From JBMNPT01 sp050943735 (GTDB lineage Bacteria; Bacillota; Clostridia; Oscillospirales; RGIG577): a stretch of 64,000 nt of DNA. Below the pieces are notes generated by a model. That model made no database searches. It saw nothing but the letters and a program-made list of their open reading frames with translations, and had not been told where the DNA came from. This document shows, piece by piece, positions 57,256-64,000 of this stretch (its first letter is position 1; each line of letters opens with the position of its first letter). The translations under genes and the position numbers were made by a program. The stretch spans positions 1-64,000 of the forward strand of contig JBMNPT010000008.1 of NCBI GenBank assembly GCA_050943735.1. Reading direction: 5' to 3'.

Positions 57256-59823
57256 TCACCCCTTGGCACTGAACCAGCTGTCACCGGTGTGCATGTCCAC
57301 CTCCAGCGCCACTCGCAGCTGGCAGGCATGTTCCATCTTATCCCGCAAGATGGCCTGTACCTCTTCCAGCTCTTCCCGCCAGGTGTTGATGATCAGCTCA
57401 TCGTGCACCTGCAGCACCAGATAGGAACGCAGCCCCCGAGCTTTCAGCTCCCGGTACACCTCCACCATGGCAATTTTAATAATATCCGCGGCCGTTCCCT
57501 GAATGGGGGTATTCATGGCGCACCGTTTGCCAAATTCCCGAATGTTGTGATTTTTGCTCTGCAACTCCGGAATATACCGCCGGCGGCCGAACAGCGTGGT
57601 CACATACCCATCCTGTTTGGCCTGCTCCACCACCTGCTGCATGTATTCCCGCACACCGTGGTAGGTGGAAAGATAGCTGTCAATGTAATGTTTGGCTTCT
57701 TTGCGGGAAATATGCAAGTCCTCCGCCAACGAAAAATCTCCGATGCCGTAGACAATGCCGAAATTCACCGCTTTGGCACTGCTGCGCATCTGGGGAGTGA
57801 CCTCCTGCAGCGGCACGCCAAAGGCGGTGGATGCGGTGAGGGCATGGATGTCCACCCCCCGGGCGAAGGCGTCGATCATGGTTTCATCCTGAGCGATGTG
57901 GGCCAGCACCCGCAATTCAATCTGGCTGTAGTCCGCATCCAGCAATACGCAGCCCTCTTCAGGTACAAAGACCTTGCGTACCTCCCGGCCCATTTCCAGC
58001 CGTACCGGAATGTTCTGCAAATTGGGCTCGGTGGAAGACAGCCGTCCGGTCTGGGTGATGGTCTGGTTGAAGGAGGAGTGAATCCGTCCGTCCGGCCCCA
58101 GCACCGCCAACAGACCGTCCACATAGGTGGACTTGAGTTTGGTGAGCTGGCGGTACTGCACAATGGCCTCGGCAATGGGATGATACCGCACTAGCTTGTT
58201 CATCACGTCGATATCGGTGGAGTAGCCGGTCTTGGTCTTTTTGATCACCGGCAGCCCCAGTTTTTCAAAGAGGATGACCCCCAGCTGTTTGGGAGAGTGA
58301 ATGTTGAATTCCTCGCCCGCCAGCTCATATACCTGCTGTCGGACTGCCTCAATGCCACCGTCCAGCTGCTGACCGAATTGCTCCAGCATGGAGGCGTTGA
58401 CCGCAAATCCCCGGTTTTCCATATCGGCCAGTACTTCACAGAGGGGCTGTTCCACTTCATAGTACAGCTGGTGCTGACCGTTGTCCTCCACTTCCTGCAT
58501 CAGCCTGTCCGCCAGACGGGGAATTCCCCGCAGACCAGCGGCAATATACGCTTCATCCCGACCGGTTTTCTTGTCCAGGGGAATGTCCACTCCCAAATAC
58601 AGCCGGTTGAGCTCCGCCAGCTCATAACTGCTGCGGGAGGGATCTGCCAGATAAGCCCCCACAAAAATGTCAAAGGTACAGGAGGGGGGCTCTATGCCCA
58701 GCTGCTGCAACTCCACCAACAAACTCTTCCAGTCATGCACATACCAGGGGCCTTCCAGCTTGCAGACCTGGGCCAACAATGGGGAATAGTCCTCCCGTTC
58801 CCGGGCCAGCAGCCGCACCTCATTTCCATCGGAAAATCCCCAGCCGCCATCGTACCGGGCCGCGCACACACAGGCCCACTTGGCCAGTTGTTCCGGCCGC
58901 TCCAATGGCTCCCAGTCCGCCTGTACCCCACAGGGTGCTGGCTCCGGCTCCGCCGGCTCACTGCACATCCGGGTGATGAGCTGTTTGAGTTCCAGCTTTT
59001 CCAGCAGAGGACGCAGAGCCCCCTGGTCATAGGACTGCAGAGCGGCCTCTTCCAGCCGGAATTCCAGCGGCACATGGGTGTCGATGGTGGCCAGTTCATA
59101 GCTCAGATATGCCATTTCCCGTCCTTCCAGCAGTTTTTTCTTCACACCCGGTTTTTCGTCGCTCTGCTCCAGCGCTTCATACAGGGCTTCCACCGTTCCA
59201 TACTTCTCCAAGAGGCGCTGGGCGGTTTTTTCGCCTATCCCCGCCACCCCGGGAATGTTGTCGCTGCTGTCCCCCATCAGCGCCTTCAGGTCAATCATCC
59301 CGCTGGGCGGCAGATGGTACTTCTCCCGAAAGCTCTCCTCATCCATCACTGTGGTGGTGGTCTGCCCCATACGGGTGGTGATCAGCTGCACCTTTACCAG
59401 GGGGCCAATGAGCTGCAAATCGTCCTTGTCCCCGGTGACAATGTGGCACTCCACTTCCTGTTCCGCACACATGCGGGCTACAGTGCCAATGATGTCATCC
59501 GCCTCGTACCGGGGCAGCTCCAGCTGCCGTACCCGCATAGCAGAAAGCACCTCTTTCAGCAGTGGCAGCTGCATGGCCAGCTCTTCCGGCATGCCGGTAC
59601 GCTGGGCCTTGTACCCCTCATACCTCTCATGGCGGAAGGTGGGTTCCCGGCGGTCAAAAGCCACGCAGACACAGTCCGGTTTCAGCTCCTCCAAAAATTT
59701 CAGGTAAATATTCAAAAAACCGTAGATGGCGTTGGTATAGACTCCCTCCCGATTGGAGAGCAGCCGGATGCCGTAAAACGCCCGGTTGATAATGCTGTTT
59801 CCATCAAAGATGACCAGTTTCAT
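57256..59823 (-). CDS. polA: DNA polymerase I
   Basis: Repair and Okazaki-fragment polymerase, 855 residues. N-terminal 5'-3' exonuclease (LVIFDGNSIINRAFYG; CHIVTGDKDDLQLI; KALMGDSSDNIPGVAGIGEKTA), a middle proofreading-like domain that lacks an evident DED set (probably inactive, as in other Firmicutes), and polymerase motifs A (LLDADYSQIELRVLAH), B (RSSAKAVNFGIVYG) and C (VLQVHDELI). Start 59823 has GGGAAGGGAG upstream. A structured GC-rich leader precedes it. Confidence 0.95.
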   Translation of the reverse strand: MKLVIFDGNSIINRAFYGIRLLSNREGVYTNAIYGFLNIYLKFLEELKPDCVCVAFDRREPTFRHERYEGYKAQRTGMPEELAMQLPLLKEVLSAMRVRQLELPRYEADDIIGTVARMCAEQEVECHIVTGDKDDLQLIGPLVKVQLITTRMGQTTTTVMDEESFREKYHLPPSGMIDLKALMGDSSDNIPGVAGIGEKTAQRLLEKYGTVEALYEALEQSDEKPGVKKKLLEGREMAYLSYELATIDTHVPLEFRLEEAALQSYDQGALRPLLEKLELKQLITRMCSEPAEPEPAPCGVQADWEPLERPEQLAKWACVCAARYDGGWGFSDGNEVRLLAREREDYSPLLAQVCKLEGPWYVHDWKSLLVELQQLGIEPPSCTFDIFVGAYLADPSRSSYELAELNRLYLGVDIPLDKKTGRDEAYIAAGLRGIPRLADRLMQEVEDNGQHQLYYEVEQPLCEVLADMENRGFAVNASMLEQFGQQLDGGIEAVRQQVYELAGEEFNIHSPKQLGVILFEKLGLPVIKKTKTGYSTDIDVMNKLVRYHPIAEAIVQYRQLTKLKSTYVDGLLAVLGPDGRIHSSFNQTITQTGRLSSTEPNLQNIPVRLEMGREVRKVFVPEEGCVLLDADYSQIELRVLAHIAQDETMIDAFARGVDIHALTASTAFGVPLQEVTPQMRSSAKAVNFGIVYGIGDFSLAEDLHISRKEAKHYIDSYLSTYHGVREYMQQVVEQAKQDGYVTTLFGRRRYIPELQSKNHNIREFGKRCAMNTPIQGTAADIIKIAMVEVYRELKARGLRSYLVLQVHDELIINTWREELEEVQAILRDKMEHACQLRVALEVDMHTGDSWFSAKG

Positions 59824-59901
59824 GGCTAGTACTCCCTTCCCTGCCCGCGCCTCCCCCCCGATTTTCCCATGGGTGGAAGGGCAAAGTGCCCGCAGCGGCG
59901 G

Positions 59902-59962
59902 CCATTGCCCCGCAATGGTTCTCCGGCTTCGCCGGCCCCCTGCGCGCCTTGGGCGCACAGGG
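59902..59962 (-). ncRNA. Three-hairpin leader of polA
   Basis: Three successive perfect hairpins: CCATTGC/GCAATGG (59902-59918), CCGGC/GCCGG (59923-59935) and an 11-bp stem CCCTGCGCGCC/GGCGCACAGGG with one mismatch (59938-59962). They lie in the ~145-nt leader between the polA promoter and start codon. Not matched to a known riboswitch. Confidence 0.6.
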
Positions 59963-59972
59963 CCGCTGCGGT

Positions 59973-59981
59973 TATTATACC
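59973..59981 (-). promoter_or_regulatory. Extended -10 promoter of polA
   Basis: TGGTATAAT on the minus strand (TATAAT 59973-59978 with TGn before it); no good -35. Confidence 0.6.
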
Positions 59982-60087
59982 ACAAATCCCATGGAAAATC
60001 GTGGCGTTTGGGGCAAAAAATCCATTTGTTTTTGTGTTTTATTCTGTAAAACGCCGTTACGTGATTTGAAATTAAATTGAGAAAATC

Positions 60088-60116
60088 ATTGAATCCCCCA
60101 GCAATCTATGGTAAAA
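60088..60116 (+). promoter_or_regulatory. Promoter of the PfkB kinase unit
   Basis: TTGAAT, 17 bp, TAAAAT (about 60088-60116), upstream of a structured leader. Confidence 0.55.
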
Positions 60117-60133
60117 TAAAGCCAACAGGATAT

Positions 60134-60197
60134 CACTGACCCGCCCACAGGACATACCCCCGGAGGATTCCCCGTGCTGCGGGCTTTTTTGTCAGTG
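60134..60197 (+). ncRNA. Structured leader with internal terminator-like element
   Basis: CACTGAC (60134-60140) and GTCAGTG (60191-60197) are perfect complements enclosing CCCGC (60140-60144) / GCGGG (60179-60183) and a T run (60185-60190). The T run after the GC stem looks like a terminator, while the outer pairing could compete with it. The family was not recognised. Confidence 0.5.
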
Positions 60198-60244
60198 CTG
60201 AGAAAATTTCAGTCACCAATCATTCAAAAGGAGGATTTCAAAAC

Positions 60245-61345
60245 ATGCTGGATCTGAAGCTGAGAGACAAGAAGGACTGCTATTTTGATGAACTTTCCCT
60301 GGGCGAAGTTATGCTGCGGTTCGATCCCGGCGAATATCGTGTAAAGGTGGCCCGTAACTTCCGGGTTTCCGAAGGCGGCGGCGAATACAATGTGGCCAGA
60401 GGCCTGAAAAAGTGCTTTGGCATGCGCACCGGCGTCATCACCGCGCTGGCTAAGAACGACGTAGGCGTGCTGGTAGAAGACTGCATCATGCAGGGCGGCG
60501 TGGACACCAGCCTCATCAAATGGGTGGACTTTGACGGCGTGGGCCGTACCGTCCGCAATGGTCTGAACTTTGTGGAACGGGGCTATGGCAAGCGGGGCGC
60601 GCTGAGCGTATCTGACCGCGGCCTGACCGCCATCTCCCAGGTGAAGCCCGGTGATTTTGACTGGGACTACATCTTTGGCGAACTGGGTGCCCGTTGGCTG
60701 CACACCGGCGGTATCTTTGCCGCTCTGAGCGAATCTTCCGCTGAAACCTGCATCGAAGCCGTAAAGAAGGCCAAGCAGTACGGCACTGTGATCTCCTACG
60801 ACCTGAACTACCGTCCTTCTCTGTGGAAGAGCATCGGCGGACAGGCCAAGGCTCAGGAAGTGAACAAGGAAATTGCCAAGTACATCGACGTGATGATCGG
60901 CAATGAGGAAGATTTCACCGCCTGCCTGGGCTTTGAAGTGGAAGGCAACGATGCCAACCTGAAGGAACTGAACATCGAAGGCTACAAGAAGATGATGGAC
61001 CAGGTGGTAAAGACCTACCCCAACTTCAAGGTAATGGCCACCACCCTGCGTACCGTAAAGACCGCTACCATCAATGACTGGAGCGCTCTTTGCTGGGCTG
61101 ACGGCACCATTTACAAGGCCAACCAGTACGACGGTCTGGAAATCATGGACCGTGTGGGCGGCGGCGACAGCTTTGCTTCCGGCCTGATCTATGGTCTGAT
61201 GACCACCGGCGACGCTGAGAAGGCTGTAAACTACGGCGCAGCTCATGGCGCACTGGCTATGACCACTCCCGGCGATACCTCCATGGCTTCCAAGGCTGAA
61301 GTGGAAAAGCTGATGGGCGGCGGCAGCGCTCGTGTGGATCGCTGA
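60245..61345 (+). CDS. PfkB family sugar kinase (KDG-kinase-like)
   Basis: A 366-residue ribokinase-fold kinase: ELSLGEVMLRFDPGE, substrate region RVSEGGGEYNVARGLKKCFG, SYDLNYRPSLWKS and catalytic RVGGGDSFASGLIYGLM (GGGDSF for the usual GAGDAF). The pattern is that of 2-dehydro-3-deoxygluconate kinases in Clostridia. AAAAGGAGG precedes the ATG. Codon use is strongly biased, suggesting high expression. It is monocistronic behind a structured leader. A second, less similar KDG-kinase-like gene is at 52.7 kb. Confidence 0.88.
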   Translation: MLDLKLRDKKDCYFDELSLGEVMLRFDPGEYRVKVARNFRVSEGGGEYNVARGLKKCFGMRTGVITALAKNDVGVLVEDCIMQGGVDTSLIKWVDFDGVGRTVRNGLNFVERGYGKRGALSVSDRGLTAISQVKPGDFDWDYIFGELGARWLHTGGIFAALSESSAETCIEAVKKAKQYGTVISYDLNYRPSLWKSIGGQAKAQEVNKEIAKYIDVMIGNEEDFTACLGFEVEGNDANLKELNIEGYKKMMDQVVKTYPNFKVMATTLRTVKTATINDWSALCWADGTIYKANQYDGLEIMDRVGGGDSFASGLIYGLMTTGDAEKAVNYGAAHGALAMTTPGDTSMASKAEVEKLMGGGSARVDR

Positions 61346-61363
61346 TTTTCTCCAACTGAATAC

Positions 61364-61396
61364 AAAAAGCAGAGGCGTTTGCCTCTGCTTTTTCTT
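61364..61396. terminator. Bidirectional terminator
   Basis: AAAAAGCAGAGGC and GCCTCTGCTTTTT (61364-61393) form a perfect stem around GTTT, between the convergent kinase and PadR-associated genes. Confidence 0.9.
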
Positions 61397-61398
61397 TT

Positions 61399-62058
61399 TC
61401 AATCCACCAGTTCTTCTACCGTCCAGTGAATCCCCAGCAGCACCGCGATGAGCACCAGCCACACACTCCAGTGCAGCACCAGCGCGGGCCCGGTAATCCA
61501 CACCCGCAGGGCAGTCACCACAATGAAAAACGCCACCAGCAGCACAAAAAGCTTCCAATTTTGCAGGGGCGGCCGTTGTTCAAAGCTGGTGCGGCACACC
61601 AGCTGCACCACCGCTGTGGCGGCCAGTACAATAAGCAGCCAGCTGAGTCCCTCTCCCAATGTCATGGACAGCATCGGCCACTGCCCTTTGGCCCCGGCCA
61701 ATGCCTCGATGCCGGAAAAAATCGCCTGAATGCCCGCTACCACCGCCAGTACCAGACAAAGCCCACCCAGGGCCGACACCCACCGCCGCCAGGGAGCGGG
61801 CTTTGGCAATTCTTCCACCACGCTGTCGCAAAAGGCCCGATAATCCTCTCCAATCACTTCACTGGCCGAGGCACCCCGGGCCTCCCCCTCCAGTAGCATC
61901 TGCAAAATATCCCGATGCACCTGCTCCTGCTGCCAGGTGGAAAGCGCACTCCCCCGCAGGTACACCACCACATCGGTGAGGACCTGTTCATTCTGCTGAC
62001 CCAGCTGCTGAGCAAGCCGCTGGTTTTCCTGCAATAACGCTTTGGTTTTCCGATTCAT
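61399..62058 (-). CDS. PadR-associated membrane protein
   Basis: A 219-residue protein. The N-terminal ~85 residues form a helical domain (QEQVHRDILQMLLEGEARGASASEVIGEDYRAFCDSVVEEL) of the DUF1048 kind that regularly follows PadR genes. Four hydrophobic segments follow (about 92-112, 130-150, 168-185, 192-208). Its start overlaps padR by four bases. The function is unknown; probably a membrane partner controlled by the PadR protein. Confidence 0.7.
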   Translation of the reverse strand: MNRKTKALLQENQRLAQQLGQQNEQVLTDVVVYLRGSALSTWQQEQVHRDILQMLLEGEARGASASEVIGEDYRAFCDSVVEELPKPAPWRRWVSALGGLCLVLAVVAGIQAIFSGIEALAGAKGQWPMLSMTLGEGLSWLLIVLAATAVVQLVCRTSFEQRPPLQNWKLFVLLVAFFIVVTALRVWITGPALVLHWSVWLVLIAVLLGIHWTVEELVD

Positions 62059-62387
62059 ACCGCACCTCCTGTATGGTTCTTCAGCCGTTCCACCGCCCGG
62101 GTGAGTTCCTCATAATGGGCAAAAAAAGCGTCCCGCTCCATCTCCCCCTGCTGTGTGAGACGATAGTACTTGCGTTTGGGCCCCACCTCGGACTGGCGAT
62201 ACCGGGCGGTAATCAGCCCGTTTTTTTCCAGTCTCAGCAACAGGGGGTAGATGGTTCCCTCCACAATGGCCCCAAAGCCATACTCTTCCAACTGCCGGGA
62301 AATCTCGTACCCATAGGTTTCCTGCCGGCCAATGATGGCCAAAATACACCCTTCCAATGTCCCTTTGAGCATCTGCGAAGGAATCAT
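62055..62387 (-). CDS. PadR family transcriptional regulator
   Basis: A 110-residue PadR-like winged-HTH regulator: LKGTLEGCILAIIGRQETYGYEISRQLEEYGFGAIVEGTIYPLLLRLEKNGLI, followed by the wing KRKYYRLTQQGE and a short dimerisation helix. Start 62387 has AGGTGAGG upstream; other nearby ATG codons are possible. A 44-bp near-perfect palindrome covers its promoter, indicating autorepression, possibly relieved by a toxic or membrane-active compound. Confidence 0.88.
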   Translation of the reverse strand: MIPSQMLKGTLEGCILAIIGRQETYGYEISRQLEEYGFGAIVEGTIYPLLLRLEKNGLITARYRQSEVGPKRKYYRLTQQGEMERDAFFAHYEELTRAVERLKNHTGGAV

Positions 62388-62396
62388 TTCCTCACC

Positions 62397-62440
62397 TACC
62401 TTGTAATGCAATGTAGTTTAGTATATTGTATTACAAGGTA
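62397..62440. promoter_or_regulatory. PadR operator palindrome
   Basis: Two 16-bp arms, TACCTTGTAATGCAAT (62397-62412) and ATTGTATTACAAGGTA (62425-62440), complementary except for one base. They cover the -10, start region and part of the spacer of the padR promoter. Confidence 0.85.
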
Positions 62441-62453
62441 TGTGCTTTGTCAA
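62425..62453 (-). promoter_or_regulatory. Promoter of padR
   Basis: TTGACA (62448-62453), 17 bp, TACAAT (62425-62430) on the minus strand, buried in the operator. Confidence 0.82.
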
Positions 62454-62461
62454 CCCCCATA

Positions 62462-62502
62462 CAAAAACCGGCGGAGCAGAAGAGACGTTCTGCTCCGCCG
62501 GT
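62462..62502 (-). terminator. Terminator of the acyltransferase gene
   Basis: Perfect 15-bp stem ACCGGCGGAGCAGAA (62467-62481) / TTCTGCTCCGCCGGT (62488-62502), then TTTTT on the minus strand. Confidence 0.92.
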
Positions 62503-62507
62503 GCCTA

Positions 62508-63530
62508 TCATCCTTTTTTTCTTGTTGGGAAATTTTCCCCCATCATCCACCCCAGGCCCAACGCCCGAAGTCCCTCTGTACACAGAGTAGAGAGCACAAA
62601 TGCCACCACCGTCGCCCCGGCCGCCAGCAGCCAGGCATGGATATCCTTGGGCCCCAGCCAATAAAACACTCCATAGAGAATCATGGGATGGAACAGGTAG
62701 ATGCCAAAACCATCCCGATCCAGCAGGTCGGCCACCGGATGATTCAGCCATTTGGTGCGGCAGAGCCTTTCCGCCAGCCCCAGGAAAAACAGCGCAGCCA
62801 CCAGCGCTCGGACAATCTTCACCGTAAAGCCCTCCCAGGGATAGAGCGCCACCGTAGCGGCTCCCAGTATCAGCCAGAGAAGCCAGTGCCGGTGCAAAAA
62901 TCCCATCACTTCTTCCCTGTGGCGGTGCAGCACCACACCCATATAGAAAAAGATGCCATAGTAACAGCTCTGCGCCACCTGGAAATAATTTTTCACATAG
63001 GGAGCCAGCCAGGCCAGCCAGACCAACGCTCCAAAGCCGACAACCGTCCATCCCCATCCCCGCAGGGGCAGCTTGTGAAGCAGAGCGGCCGCCACAAAAA
63101 TAAGGAACAGAGCGGGCAAAAACCACAGATGACGGGCATTGAGGGACAGCACAATGCCCTCCCAGCAATACACTCCAAAGCTCTGCTGGGTGAATCCCAG
63201 CAGCACCATCACCGGCGCCACATAGAGAATTCCAAAGAGGAAATAGGGCACCAGCAGCCGCTTGATTTTCTGGGTAATGGTGGGCCACACCTGTTGGTAC
63301 CGCCCCGGCTTTTCCAGGCACACGCCATATACCAGACCAGACGCCAACATATAGAGAGGCATGTGAAAGGAATAGATATACCAGGCGATTTCCCCCAGCA
63401 GATGAGAGCCGTTTCGGGGTGTGATCACCCCCGCACCGCCGTAGAAAATGGTGACATGGCCCAACACCACCAGTACCGTCACCATCATCTTCAGCACTGC
63501 ATATGGATTCCATGCCCTTTGCCCGGCCAT
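62508..63530 (-). CDS. Acyltransferase family 3 membrane protein
   Basis: A ~340-residue integral membrane protein with about ten helices, of the acyltransferase 3 (OafA/WecH-like) family that O-acetylates sugars or surface polymers. The N-terminal VTVLVVLGHVTIFYGG holds the conserved His, and SFHMPLYMLASGLVYG is the second family block; YLFHPMILYGVFYW is near the end. Start choice is uncertain: 63530 has GGGGGA eight bases upstream; ATG 63545 is the alternative. Substrate unknown. Confidence 0.85.
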   Translation of the reverse strand: MAGQRAWNPYAVLKMMVTVLVVLGHVTIFYGGAGVITPRNGSHLLGEIAWYIYSFHMPLYMLASGLVYGVCLEKPGRYQQVWPTITQKIKRLLVPYFLFGILYVAPVMVLLGFTQQSFGVYCWEGIVLSLNARHLWFLPALFLIFVAAALLHKLPLRGWGWTVVGFGALVWLAWLAPYVKNYFQVAQSCYYGIFFYMGVVLHRHREEVMGFLHRHWLLWLILGAATVALYPWEGFTVKIVRALVAALFFLGLAERLCRTKWLNHPVADLLDRDGFGIYLFHPMILYGVFYWLGPKDIHAWLLAAGATVVAFVLSTLCTEGLRALGLGWMMGENFPTRKKG

Positions 63531-63607
63531 ACTCATTTCCCCCATTTCCCTTTTGTTACCATCACTATACCATAGTGCCCGACCCCTTGTACACCCCCAG
63601 GTGCGCA

Positions 63608-63635
63608 AAAAAGCGGCTCGTAAGAGCCGCTTTTA
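63608..63635. terminator. Terminator between the TolC-like and acyltransferase genes
   Basis: AAAAAGCGGCTC and GAGCCGCTTTT form a stem around GTAA with A/T tracts on both sides. Confidence 0.88.
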
Positions 63636-63652
63636 ATGGAGCTATGCTATTT

Positions 63653-64000
63653 TCAGTTACTGGTCTGCAGCCATACCCCTTCATTGAAGGCATCCACCTT
63701 GAGCTCGGCTTTGCGCAGTTCCAGCGCGGCGCTCCGCACCGCTTGCTCATTGAGCTTCTGTTGTTCTACTGCTGCCGTATACGCCACGTCCGAAAGCATT
63801 CCCAGCTCATACTGCTTTTCCGTCACTGCAAAATCTGCCTGCTGCTTTTCATAGATCTGCTGCGCTACCAGGTAGGAATCATATTTATTCATCATATCCT
63901 GGCAGGCGCTCTCATAGCTGATGCGCAAGGTTTGGGTGGTATTTTCGATCTGCCGCCGCATCACCGTGTACTGATGATTGCCCAGCTGACTGGCCTGGTA
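63653..64000 (-). CDS. TolC-like protein, 5' part outside the window
   Basis: The C-terminal ~115 residues of a protein whose frame stays open to the right edge. The sequence is a long amphipathic coiled coil (ENTTQTLRISYESACQDMMNKYDSYLVAQQIYEKQQADFAVTEKQYELGMLSDVAYTAAVEQQKLNEQAV) matching the helical repeat of TolC/outer-membrane-efflux family proteins, including the ELGMLS...Y turn. Gram-positive Clostridia carry such proteins with a signal peptide; their function is unclear. It is a partial gene, so the assignment rests on this repeat only. Confidence 0.65.
   Translation of the reverse strand, partial: YQASQLGNHQYTVMRRQIENTTQTLRISYESACQDMMNKYDSYLVAQQIYEKQQADFAVTEKQYELGMLSDVAYTAAVEQQKLNEQAVRSAALELRKAELKVDAFNEGVWLQTSN

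Overview
The window looks like chromosomal DNA of a spore-forming Clostridia, most likely Oscillospiraceae (Flavonifractor/Lawsonibacter/Intestinimonas-like); the genus is a guess. Grounds: GC-rich Firmicutes coding with strong AGGAGG sites, sporulation and germination genes (sigK, sleB, ypeB), Rex, a tryptophan T-box, a class I glutamate dehydrogenase, TRAP transport and a selenium/molybdenum maturation island. No transposase, integrase, phage gene or CRISPR array was seen; most of it reads as core genome with catabolic islands.

Layout. 1-350: tandem promoters and leader of a stable-RNA (probably rRNA) operon reading left out of the window. 0.35-6.5 kb (minus): short cis-prenyltransferase, MATE pump, small P-loop protein, DacF-type carboxypeptidase, Na/Pi symporter, HPr paralog without the catalytic His. 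6.7-11.8 kb (plus): mtaB and a one-chain PurL. 11.9-13.8 kb (minus): aguA-aguB, agmatine to putrescine. 13.9-14.7 kb: Mn riboswitch plus mntP, convergent with a sigK whose C-terminus looks shortened. 15.5 kb: tRNA-Pro(GGG). 15.7-17.5 kb: TrpB2 behind a Trp T-box.

17.4-28.4 kb is one functional island. A minus operon (cysteine desulfurase, MoeA-like, MoaC, MoaA, MOSC, MogA, LysR) faces a plus operon (YedE-like transporter, TusA/YedF-like, DUF3343, SelD), and yqeC-xdhC-yqeB follow on the minus strand. Together they supply molybdopterin and mobilised selenium for selenium-dependent molybdenum hydroxylases, whose structural genes are not in the window.

28.4-40.5 kb is an acid-sugar region: a LacI regulator with SDR, aldo/keto reductase, DUF1537 kinase and PdxA2 on one side, and a divergent TRAP transporter plus UROD-like protein on the other. 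A second LacI and a transaldolase-like gene share a different exact operator. 40.6-44.5 kb: FadR-type regulator, DtxR with a DUF2325 gene bearing a DtxR-like operator, and a rhodanese/CoA-disulfide-reductase pair.

44.5-64 kb: ypeB, gdhA, a second MATE pump, sleB, thrS, KDG-kinase/IclR, rex, tsaD, rimI, polA, a second PfkB kinase behind a structured leader, a PadR pair with a long operator palindrome, an acyltransferase and the 3' part of a TolC-like gene cut by the window edge. Between rex and tsaD lies a cluster of same-direction DnaA-box-like 9-mers.
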